Source: Myxococcales bacterium
GTDB lineage: Bacteria; Myxococcota; Polyangia; Fen-1088
Direction of reading: 5' to 3'
DNA length: 8,662 nt
Assembly: GCA_003153875.1 (NCBI GenBank)
Contig: PMBY01000451.1
Location: 24,413 to 33,074 of the forward strand
Positions 1 to 5,232 of this stretch are shown here, piece by piece (position 1 is the stretch's first letter; each line of letters starts with the position of its first letter). The notes beneath the pieces were generated by a model. The model did no database searches, was not told the origin of the DNA, and saw only the letters and a list, made by a program, of their open reading frames with translations. The position numbers and the translations under genes were made by a program.

Positions 1-78
1 CTTGCTCGCCCGCGTCCGCTCCTGACAGCGACGAGCCATCTTGCTCGCCCGCGTCCGCTCCTGGCACCGACGGAACCC
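1..78. repeat. 39-bp direct tandem repeat, two copies, in the lipoprotein gene
   Basis: The first 24 bases of the window recur exactly at 40-63, so the period is 39 bp, and similarity continues weakly into the following bases. The period is a multiple of three and, on the minus strand, encodes a 13-residue protein repeat with the core GADAGEQ. More copies may lie to the left of the window. This is an in-frame coding repeat, not a CRISPR or transposon end: the two units abut with no unrelated spacer. Confidence 0.85.
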
Positions 79-205
79 CTGTGACCAGGAAGTGAATCTG
101 CGCGAGCGGTGTGGACGGAGTGTCGAGTCCGACCAGCTTTCCACAACCGGGAGAGCCGAGGACAGCAAGAACGGCTATCGCCAGTTTCTTGCTCAGTGTT
201 GCCAT
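1..205 (-). CDS. Lipoprotein with 13-residue tandem repeats, 3' end cut by window edge
   Basis: The minus-strand frame is open from an ATG at 205 to base 1, giving 68 residues before the edge, so the C-terminus is missing. The N-terminus MATLSKKLAIAVLAVLGSPG followed by Cys21 looks like a lipoprotein signal: Lys6-Lys7, then a hydrophobic stretch (8-16), then the Ser-Pro-Gly-Cys lipobox. The residue at -3 is Ser rather than the usual Leu, so lipidation is likely but not certain. After Cys21 comes GKLVGLD and then a Gly-Ala-Asp-Ala-Gly-Glu-Gln segment that appears twice with a 13-residue period. The ATG lies inside the last codons of the upstream gene (stop at 193-195), a 13-base overlap that suggests one mRNA and coupled translation. 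I do not recognise a family. The repeat region is probably an extended linker near the lipid anchor, which is an inference. Confidence 0.7.
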   Translation of the reverse strand, partial: MATLSKKLAIAVLAVLGSPGCGKLVGLDTPSTPLAQIHFLVTGVPSVPGADAGEQDGSSLSGADAGEQ

Positions 206-921
206 GTGACCCCCAATCCGCTGGTCCAACCAGCCCGCACCCCGTTGTGGAGCCCGTGCAGGGTGGGCCCGCCACTGACGCTCATGCCCCAGGAACTCCA
301 GACGCGAAGGACCACAATGCCTTCGATGTCAGCCGCTGGCAGCATGGACCAGTCTGAAATCTCCCGCTGACTGCCGGTAATCCCGACCCGCGCCGCCTGG
401 ACCAGGGCTTGGTCCTCGTAAACCAGCGTCCCGCCCAAACCCACGCGCAGCCCGAACATGCCCCGCCCCACTGCCCGCTGGAGCTGGCCACACAGGCGCA
501 GGCGGATTTCCTGGTTTGTGACCGCGTAGGTCGGCGCTGCCGAGTACTCGGTTGCCGTCGACCATGAGGCACGCGCGCCCCAGGCCAGCCAGCCCCCGCG
601 GGTCGCGGTGCGCATGAACGTCGCGCCCACGCCCGCGGACATTCCCGTTTGCAGGGCAGCCGGAAAGGCCAACAGCAGGCCGGCGTCGAGAGTGTTTTTC
701 GACGGTGCCGAAACTTCTGCGTCGGTTTGTGCGTGGGCACTCCCGCCGCCGGCGAACACCACCGCCAGCGTCGCGACAAGAACGGCGCAGCCTTCGCGCG
801 AAGCGCGATGACCACAGGCGAGTCGTGACGTTGACGCCAGGTGGCCGCGGTCTGAAAAATTCGACTGGTTCACGGCGCGCGAGTGAAACCTACTCCGGCG
901 CGTCACCATGTGCCACCCCAT
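193..921 (-). CDS. Secreted, possibly outer-membrane beta-strand-rich protein
   Basis: The frame encodes 242 residues from the ATG at 921. A long basic N-terminal stretch precedes a hydrophobic segment (about 46-60) and a signal peptidase I site Ala-His-Ala|Gln (64/65), so the mature protein is about 178 residues. The start is uncertain: ATG codons at 921 and 909 and a GTG at 873 are all in frame and none has a strong ribosome binding site. A start further in would give a more normal signal peptide. The mature part is rich in Gly, Ala and aromatic residues with short alternating segments (about 77-104, 109-120, 152-168, 200-224), and it ends GLGVTWQH. That pattern is compatible with a small outer-membrane beta-barrel, which is inference. 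No enzyme motif is visible. It sits between two lipoprotein genes on the same strand, 53 bases after the upstream one and overlapping the downstream one by 13, so an operon is likely. Confidence 0.7.
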   Translation of the reverse strand: MGWHMVTRRSRFHSRAVNQSNFSDRGHLASTSRLACGHRASREGCAVLVATLAVVFAGGGSAHAQTDAEVSAPSKNTLDAGLLLAFPAALQTGMSAGVGATFMRTATRGGWLAWGARASWSTATEYSAAPTYAVTNQEIRLRLCGQLQRAVGRGMFGLRVGLGGTLVYEDQALVQAARVGITGSQREISDWSMLPAADIEGIVVLRVWSSWGMSVSGGPTLHGLHNGVRAGWTSGLGVTWQH

Positions 922-974
922 TCAGCGACCGACTCGCGGCGTGGAACTGAACCATAGCAGTGAGTGTCCACCGG

Positions 975-1820
975 CTATTGTTCGATCATCTGGCGCACAG
1001 AGGCGCTGTCCACCGGCGTACTCCAGTCCCAACCGCGACAGGAAACGCCCGGCATCTCGGTTCCCAACCTTTCCACAAACGCCTTGAGTGCACCTTCAGA
1101 ATTCTCTCCTGAGTACGTCATGGTCACTTCGCTGACGGTGTGATGAAGACCGATGGAGAAGAACGACGCAGACACTTCCCAGAGGTTTCGCTCCGGCTTG
1201 CGGCGCTCGTCGGAAGCCGGTGGCGGTCGTCGGCCCCCGAACCCGCCCCGTCCCATTCCGCCTCCGCGCCCCATTCCTCGCCCGCCACCTGGTCCACCTC
1301 CGGCTCCACCGTAGTTGCCCTGCCCTGCTGACGATGAAGAGTTTGCGGGTTTCTTCGCCGCACCTGCGTCTGCCGATGGGCGCGCAGGCTGCCCTGTCAT
1401 GCTGATGACCATGATGGTGTCGCCTTTGGCCCGCGCGGCGAAGCGATCGAGCAGCTCATCCGAGACGCCGTATTCTTTGGCATAGTCGTCGACCGCGGAG
1501 GTCAGCTCCGCGTTCGCACTGACCAGATCGTCCGTGTAGGCGGCCTGGCACGCCGCCTGGCTGAAAGGCAGCGAAAGCGTGGCAGCGAACTCTGTCCAGG
1601 ATCCGGGGCTCATCCGGCCGTTTCTGAAGATGCCGAACACCGACACACTGTCAGTCTTGGGAGAATCCGCGCTGCGGTTGACGCTGAATTGTGGCTGGCC
1701 TTGATCGGACGTCGCGCAGGCCGCCGCCACACAGATCGCGAGCAAGCTCCAGAAGACCCGGCGGGTGGCTCGGACGCCATCAGCCCAACGACTTCTCCTC
1801 TGGTGTGGCATCTGGTTCAT
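975..1820 (-). CDS. Lipoprotein with Gly/Arg-rich low-complexity segment
   Basis: The frame from the ATG at 1820 encodes 281 residues. It is open much further upstream, but only this start, or the ATG at 1811, places a lipoprotein signal at the N-terminus: Arg-rich n-region (9-21), hydrophobic core (22-34) and the lipobox Val-Ala-Ala-Ala-Cys35. The export signal predicts a lipid-anchored envelope protein. Residues 56-145 form a compositionally ordinary domain. Residues 160-200 are low complexity, dominated by Gly with Arg and Met (repeats such as GRGMGRGGGMGRGG), ending in Pro-Pro-Pro. A second ordinary domain (212-281) follows, with Cys261. I do not recognise a family. The Gly-rich segment is probably a flexible linker. 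The ribosome binding site of this start is weak; a much better one serves a short overlapping frame just upstream (1780-1860). It is the first gene of the minus-strand envelope cassette. Confidence 0.75.
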   Translation of the reverse strand: MNQMPHQRRSRWADGVRATRRVFWSLLAICVAAACATSDQGQPQFSVNRSADSPKTDSVSVFGIFRNGRMSPGSWTEFAATLSLPFSQAACQAAYTDDLVSANAELTSAVDDYAKEYGVSDELLDRFAARAKGDTIMVISMTGQPARPSADAGAAKKPANSSSSAGQGNYGGAGGGPGGGRGMGRGGGMGRGGFGGRRPPPASDERRKPERNLWEVSASFFSIGLHHTVSEVTMTYSGENSEGALKAFVERLGTEMPGVSCRGWDWSTPVDSASVRQMIEQ

Positions 1821-1860
1821 GGGTGGCGTTCTCGTGTTCCCTTGTGGCCGGGCGCACCAT
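1780..1860 (-). CDS. Possible 26-codon leader ORF overlapping the lipoprotein start
   Basis: An ATG at 1860 is preceded by GGAGG (1868-1872, minus strand) at a 7-base spacing, the best ribosome binding site upstream of the lipoprotein gene. It opens a 26-codon frame ending in TGA at 1780-1782. The frame differs from that of the lipoprotein and spans its two candidate ATGs (1820 and 1811). The peptide is hydrophilic, with no hydrophobic segment. It could be a translated leader that hands ribosomes to the lipoprotein, or a chance match. No direct evidence of expression is available from sequence. Confidence 0.25.
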   Translation of the reverse strand: MVRPATREHENATHEPDATPEEKSLG

Positions 1861-1896
1861 GATACCGCCTCCGCTGTTCGTGCGTGTTGCCAGAAG

Positions 1897-1913
1897 GTAA
1901 AGCTATGTAAAGC
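1897..1913. promoter_or_regulatory. Helically phased direct repeat upstream of the metal permease
   Basis: GTAAAGC occurs at 1897-1903 and again at 1907-1913, exactly 10 bases (one helical turn) apart, in the divergent gap between the lipoprotein and permease genes. A shorter inverted pair, AGGTAA (1895-1900) and TTACCT (1922-1927), overlaps it. Phased repeats of this kind are often regulator half-sites, so an operator controlling the permease is possible. I cannot name the regulator. Confidence 0.3.
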
Positions 1914-1970
1914 GACTGTCGTTACCTCAGTGAACCCGACCTCCGGATCTGATATAAGGAGGGACTGACC

Positions 1971-2609
1971 ATGTTCCTGACCCTCCTCATCGGCGCCATG
2001 ACGGTCGGCTCGCTGCATGCCCTGGCACCAGACCACTGGGTGCCATTTGCCGCCGTGGCGCGCGGCCGGTCCTGGTCCGCCGGGCGCACCGCACGCGTGA
2101 CCTTCCTGTGCGGGTTCGGCCACGTCAGCGTGTCTGCCTTGCTCGGGCTGGTGGCCCTCTTCGTCGGGCTTGAGGTGATGCAGAGCTTCGGCAGCAGCAT
2201 GGGTTCAGTCGCGGGCATCCTGCTGGTGGGCTTTGGCCTGGCCTACGGGGTGTGGGGCCTGCGCCGCGCCGCTGGCCAGAAGATGCACGGGCACCACCAT
2301 CACCACTACGACCACGTGCACGATCCTTCGCACGCGTCGGTGTGGGGACTTTTCTTGCTCTCCTGCATCGATCCGTGCATCGCGGTGGTGCCCATCCTGT
2401 TCGCCGCAGCTCCGCTGGGCGCGCCCTCGGCCGTGGTCGTGGTGGTAGCCTACGAGGCCGCCACCCTGCTCACCATGGTCGCCCTGGTTCTGCTGGCACG
2501 GGCCGGCGCCACGCGCCTGCGCTGGCACTTCCTCGAACACTACGCCGACGGCGCAGCCGGTGCGCTGATCGCCGTGCTGGGCGGGGTGCTGCTGGTTCTG
2601 GGACTGTAG
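1971..2609 (+). CDS. Nickel/cobalt-type membrane permease (NicO/UreH-like)
   Basis: This 212-residue protein is almost entirely hydrophobic, with about six membrane segments (roughly 1-15, 44-68, 77-97, 123-146, 152-178, 193-212). The first segment runs into the motif His16-Ala-Leu-Ala-Pro-Asp21-His22, the HX4DH signature of nickel and cobalt permeases. A second His (Gly-Phe-Gly-His51) follows in the next helix. The loop at 105-117 is strikingly His-rich (HGHHHHHYDHVHD), as in RcnA/NicO and UreH-like proteins, where it is thought to bind metal. Cys132-Ile-Asp-Pro-Cys136 is another possible metal site. The role is therefore probably movement of Ni2+, Co2+ or a similar divalent metal across the inner membrane; direction and metal cannot be read from sequence. 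The start is secure: AAGGAGGG (1956-1963) lies 7 bases upstream of the ATG. No urease or hydrogenase gene is in view to define its client enzyme. Confidence 0.75.
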   Translation: MFLTLLIGAMTVGSLHALAPDHWVPFAAVARGRSWSAGRTARVTFLCGFGHVSVSALLGLVALFVGLEVMQSFGSSMGSVAGILLVGFGLAYGVWGLRRAAGQKMHGHHHHHYDHVHDPSHASVWGLFLLSCIDPCIAVVPILFAAAPLGAPSAVVVVVAYEAATLLTMVALVLLARAGATRLRWHFLEHYADGAAGALIAVLGGVLLVLGL

Positions 2610-2627
2610 CCGGCTAGCCGCAGTCCC
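2600..2627. terminator. Hairpin between convergent genes, possible bidirectional terminator
   Basis: GGGACTG (2600-2606) and CAGTCCC (2621-2627) form a perfect 7-bp stem. The 14-base loop is itself largely self-complementary (CGGCTAGCCG at 2611-2620). The hairpin sits exactly between the permease stop (2607-2609, inside the loop side) and the stop of the convergent gene (2628-2630). The position favours a shared terminator. No strong T-run follows on either strand, so the termination mechanism is uncertain. Confidence 0.4.
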
Positions 2628-3062
2628 TCATGGCGCCGTCTTTTCACTGTCAGGCGGTGATTGTATCGATACGGTGAACACGGGTATTGACCAGCCGTGC
2701 TCCAGTAGGTCTCGGTGAATATCGGTAGCGTTGGTTCCTGGGAAGTTGTCCTCCGCCAGCACCAAATCGTTGCCAAAGTCGTGCGGAATTGGCAATTGCT
2801 CCATCAGCGCCAAAAGCGCCCGGCTGTTGCTGGCGGCGATCACACTGCACCCTTCGCCTTCGTATGCGGCAACCAGCTCTTCGCGCAGCTCTGGATCAGA
2901 CACCTCAATGAACACCCGATCGGTGTTCACGGCCAAAAGCGTTCGTTCTATCCATCCCAGCGGCTGACCAGTCTTGTCTACGGCCACGGGAAGCACGCGC
3001 GTCGCAGCTTCGGGGAACCGCCATGAGGAGAGGCTTGCAGTCTCGGAGTATTCGGTCTTCAT
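2628..3062 (-). CDS. Degenerate receiver-like (pseudo-receiver) protein
   Basis: The start is set by AAAGGAGG (3069-3076, minus strand) 6 bases before the ATG at 3062, giving 144 residues. Residues 1-48 are not recognisable. From about residue 50 the order of hydrophobic and acidic segments resembles a response-regulator receiver: beta strand VFIEVSD, helix PELREELVAAYEGEG, strand SVIAASN, helix RALLALMEQL, then NDLVLAEDNFPG and IPVFTVSI. The key residues are not conserved. The paired N-terminal acids are reduced to Val-Ser-Asp56. The phosphorylated Asp position is Glu104, followed by Asp105. There is no conserved Lys after the last strand. If the fold assignment is right, the protein probably cannot use the normal Asp phosphorylation chemistry and may act as a constitutive or protein-binding receiver. 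It is transcribed away from a true receiver gene and has its own sigma-54-like promoter. The CDS is secure; the fold is moderately supported. Confidence 0.65.
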   Translation of the reverse strand: MKTEYSETASLSSWRFPEAATRVLPVAVDKTGQPLGWIERTLLAVNTDRVFIEVSDPELREELVAAYEGEGCSVIAASNSRALLALMEQLPIPHDFGNDLVLAEDNFPGTNATDIHRDLLEHGWSIPVFTVSIQSPPDSEKTAP

Positions 3063-3097
3063 GGGAAGCCTCCTTTCGGGGCACGACCAAGGTAACC

Positions 3098-3113
3098 AGC
3101 AAGCGCGGTGCCA
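3098..3113 (-). promoter_or_regulatory. Sigma-54 (RpoN) promoter for the pseudo-receiver gene
   Basis: The minus strand reads TGGCACCGCGCTTGCT. Against the sigma-54 consensus TGGCACG-N4-TTGCW this differs only at the seventh base, and the invariant GG (-24, at 3111-3112) and GC (-12, at 3099-3100) are separated by exactly 10 bases. Transcription would start near 3087, leaving a leader of about 25 bases that carries the strong ribosome binding site of the gene starting at 3062. This is the best of the three sigma-54-like sites in the window. Confidence 0.7.
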
Positions 3114-3186
3114 GACTCGAACCGGCCAGCGGCAACGCGATCCGGGTCTGCTGGCGCATGGTTCGACCGCGAAGAGCAACCAGACC

Positions 3187-3222
3187 GCGGCAGGCTGTCG
3201 CGGCCAACCCTGAGCCTGCGGC
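3187..3222. promoter_or_regulatory. Inverted repeat midway between two divergent sigma-54 promoters
   Basis: GCAGGCT (3190-3196) and AGCCTGC (3213-3219) are perfect inverted copies. Two further base pairs lie beyond a single mismatch on each side, so the arms span 3187-3196 and 3213-3222 around a 16-base centre. The dyad centre is about 80 bases from the -24 element of the rightward promoter and about 92 from that of the leftward one. That is the distance range at which NtrC-family enhancer sites usually act. A shared enhancer is plausible but unproven; GC-rich DNA gives chance dyads. Confidence 0.3.
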
Positions 3223-3283
3223 AGAGAGTCGCTGGGCGTCCGCGAAACTCCCCGCCTGATGAGCAAGTGCGGTCTTCCCGTCG

Positions 3284-3299
3284 TGGCACAGTCGATGCA
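3284..3299 (+). promoter_or_regulatory. Sigma-54 (RpoN) promoter for the stand-alone response regulator
   Basis: The plus strand reads TGGCACAGTCGATGCA. The -24 half TGGCACA is a full match to TGGCACR and the -12 half ATGCA has one mismatch to TTGCW. GG (3285-3286) and GC (3297-3298) are separated by exactly 10 bases. Transcription would start near 3310, about 25 bases before the ATG at 3335. It is 13/16 identical to the site upstream of the diguanylate cyclase gene. Confidence 0.65.
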
Positions 3300-3334
3300 G
3301 CGGCTCGCTTCAATACGGCCACATGAGGTGTCAC

Positions 3335-3781
3335 ATGATGAATGATTCCGACAGGCATGAGTTCACCTTGGGAGAGTTGGCGCGTGCGGCACGAAAGCAG
3401 ATGCCGATGTCGCGGATTGTCATCGCCGACGACGATCCCGACAGTCTGGAGCTGCTCAAGATGGCCCTCGGGAATCCCCAGATCGAAATCTGCGAGGCGG
3501 CCAACGGCGCGGAATTGGTGGATCTCCTTGCAGAGGGCGGTTCGTTCGATCTGGTGGTAACCGACGTTCTCATGCCCTGGATGGAAGGGCTTCAGGTGCT
3601 GCTCTCGGCGCGAGCGGCCGAGATTCACACACCCGTGCTGGTGATTTCCGGGCTCACGCGGCCCGATCTTCAGGCCAAAGTCGATCGCCTCGGAAACGCG
3701 AAATTGTTGCGCAAGCCCTTCGGAATCCCTGAGTTGCGTGAAGCGGTGGCCGACCTGATGGCCAGGCCACAGTTGGCATGA
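3335..3781 (+). CDS. Stand-alone response regulator (receiver domain only)
   Basis: The chosen ATG at 3335 has GAGG (3325-3328) 6 bases upstream, giving 148 residues; an in-frame ATG at 3323 overlaps that ribosome binding site and is less likely. Residues 1-25 are a polar, partly helical extension. Residues 27-145 form a complete receiver: Asp32-Asp33 acidic pair, phospho-acceptor Asp77 in LVVTDVLMP, Ser105 in VLVISG, and Lys127 in LLRKPFG. All catalytic residues are present, so phosphorylation at Asp77 is expected. There is no DNA-binding or enzymatic output domain. It therefore probably works by protein contact or as a phosphate relay or sink, as single-domain regulators such as CheY and Spo0F do. 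The best kinase candidate nearby is the one at 5233-6504, with other kinases in the genome possible. Its promoter appears to be sigma-54 dependent, and the adjacent convergent gene is a sigma-54 activator. Confidence 0.88.
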   Translation: MMNDSDRHEFTLGELARAARKQMPMSRIVIADDDPDSLELLKMALGNPQIEICEAANGAELVDLLAEGGSFDLVVTDVLMPWMEGLQVLLSARAAEIHTPVLVISGLTRPDLQAKVDRLGNAKLLRKPFGIPELREAVADLMARPQLA

Positions 3782-3798
3782 GACGCTCGGTCGTTGGC

Positions 3799-3813
3799 AG
3801 CGCCCGCGGCGCT
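3799..3813 (+). terminator. Short GC-rich hairpin after the response regulator gene
   Basis: AGCGCC (3799-3804) and GGCGCT (3808-3813) form a 6-bp stem with a 3-base loop, 18 bases after the response regulator stop. The hairpin touches the stop codon of the convergent activator gene (3812-3814). The downstream sequence has scattered T residues but no clean T-run, so it is only a weak terminator candidate. Confidence 0.3.
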
Positions 3814-5173
3814 AGCGTGTCTTGTCGTCTTCGTCGGCTTCGCGCGAGGCCAGGCGCTGAATGGTGCGGCGATCGATGCCAAGAATGGCGGCTGCTGAGG
3901 TCTTGTTGTGACCGGTGTGCTCGAGAACTCTTTCGATGTAGCGACGTTGCAACTCTTCTAGCGTGGGCCAATCGCTATGGATGGCAGACAGATTCGCCGA
4001 TCCAGCGTCCGCGGTGAGTGCGGGCAGGTCGCCGGGAAGGATCACCCCGCGTTGGGACAAGGCCACCGCGCGCGCCAGTGCGTTCTCCAATTCCCTGACG
4101 TTGCCCGGCCACGGGTAATTGCGAATCCGGTACATGGCCTCGTCACTGATGTGCGGCTCGGCGCGACCGAGGATGGCGGCGTGCCGGGCGGCCAGGTGCA
4201 AGGCCAGCGCGACGATGTCGTCGCCACGTTCGCGCAACGGCGGTACCCGCAACGAAACCACGTTGAGGCGATAGGCCAGATCTTTGCGCAGTCGTCCCGC
4301 AGTCACCTCAACGCCCAGATCGCGATTGGTCGCCGAGATCGCGCGAACGTTCACCTTGAGGACCACGGAGCCGCCGACCCGCCGCACCTCGCCTTCCTGC
4401 AGAACCCGCAGCAGCTCGCCCTGCATCTTGCTCGGGACATCCCCGACCTCATCCAAGAAAATGGTGCCCCCTTCGGCGGTTTCGAACAGACCCTTGTGGG
4501 CCGCGCTGGCCCCCGTGAAAGCGCCGCGCTCGTGACCGAACAACTCGCTCTCGAGAATTCCCTCGGCCAGCGAGGCGCAGCTGAACGCGACAAAGGGATG
4601 GTCGGCGCGGCGGCTGCGCTCATGGATGGTGCGCGCGACCAGCTCCTTGCCCGAGCCGCTCTCGCCCGTGATCAAAACCGTGGCTTCGGTGGGCGCTACC
4701 TGCGCAATCTGCTTGTAGAGTTCGAGCATGGGAGGGCTGGCGCCCACCAGGATCTTGCGCCCGGCGATGGCGGAACGCAGAGAACGATTTTCCGCAGCCA
4801 GACGCCTTCGCTCCATTGCGCCAGCCACTGTCGCACGCAACGCGACCACATCGATGGGCTTGGCCAGGTAGTCGGCCGCTCCGCTGGCGATGGCGTCCAT
4901 GGCGGCACCCGGCTCGGCAAACGCTGTGATCAGAACCACGGGAGTTTCAGGAAACTGCTTGGTGACCGCGCTAAGCACCTCCAGACCGCTGGCACGGGCC
5001 ATCTGCACGTCACTCAGCACCAGATCGAATGGGCCTTGGGCCAGTCGGTCAAGCGCCTCGCGACCGTCGGTCACGGTCACCACTTCGTAGTTCTCGCGTC
5101 GAAGCACGGTGGCCAGAAGCTCAAGCGTCAGGTCATCGTCCTCGGCAATGAGAATCCTGCCGTGCGAACTCAC
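3812..5173 (-). CDS. NtrC-family sigma-54-dependent response regulator
   Basis: The 453-residue protein has the full three-part NtrC layout. The receiver (5-120) carries acidic residues Glu11-Asp12-Asp13, phospho-acceptor Asp55, Thr83 and Lys105; the usual Met-Pro after the acceptor is replaced by Met-Ala. The AAA+ domain (about 141-375) has Walker A GESGSGKE (170-177), the sigma-54-contacting loop GAFTGA (217-222), Walker B GGTIFLDE (235-242) and the LRKDLAYRLNV arginine-finger region (295-305). The C-terminal Fis-type helix-turn-helix (about 404-442) ends NKTSAAAILGIDRRTIQRL. It should bind an enhancer and use ATP hydrolysis to open sigma-54 promoters after phosphorylation. The start is a GTG at 5173 without a clear ribosome binding site; no better in-frame start exists upstream. 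A histidine kinase gene begins 59 bases away on the other strand and is the likely partner. Three sigma-54-like promoters in the window are candidate targets. Confidence 0.95.
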   Translation of the reverse strand: MSSHGRILIAEDDDLTLELLATVLRRENYEVVTVTDGREALDRLAQGPFDLVLSDVQMARASGLEVLSAVTKQFPETPVVLITAFAEPGAAMDAIASGAADYLAKPIDVVALRATVAGAMERRRLAAENRSLRSAIAGRKILVGASPPMLELYKQIAQVAPTEATVLITGESGSGKELVARTIHERSRRADHPFVAFSCASLAEGILESELFGHERGAFTGASAAHKGLFETAEGGTIFLDEVGDVPSKMQGELLRVLQEGEVRRVGGSVVLKVNVRAISATNRDLGVEVTAGRLRKDLAYRLNVVSLRVPPLRERGDDIVALALHLAARHAAILGRAEPHISDEAMYRIRNYPWPGNVRELENALARAVALSQRGVILPGDLPALTADAGSANLSAIHSDWPTLEELQRRYIERVLEHTGHNKTSAAAILGIDRRTIQRLASREADEDDKTR

Positions 5174-5232
5174 GCACGCAAGACTATCATGGAGATCCTG
5201 TGACGCCGCTCAGGTTTCGCAGGAGGGGCTTC

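Noticed and set aside
1..78. CRISPR-like direct repeats
   Set aside because: Only two units are seen, they abut with no unique spacer, and the period preserves a reading frame inside a lipoprotein gene.
2008..2023. GG-N10-GC match on the minus strand inside the permease gene
   Set aside because: It has the spacing but poor -24 and -12 contexts, lies in coding sequence, and no gene starts downstream on that strand at a sensible distance.
3095..3175. tRNA-like sequence on the minus strand: GGTTCGAG inside a 5-bp T-arm-like stem with a partly matching acceptor stem
   Set aside because: No D-arm with its conserved GG, no clear anticodon arm and no CCA. The segment also holds the sigma-54 promoter, so I treat the resemblance as chance.
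3059..3628. Minus-strand frame of 189 codons across the intergenic region and response regulator
   Set aside because: It is antisense to the receiver gene and crosses both sigma-54 promoters; no domain and no good start.
3977..5203. Long plus-strand open frame of 408 codons
   Set aside because: It lies antisense to the NtrC-type activator, whose motifs are all intact. The product has no recognisable domain, and long antisense frames are expected in GC-rich coding DNA.
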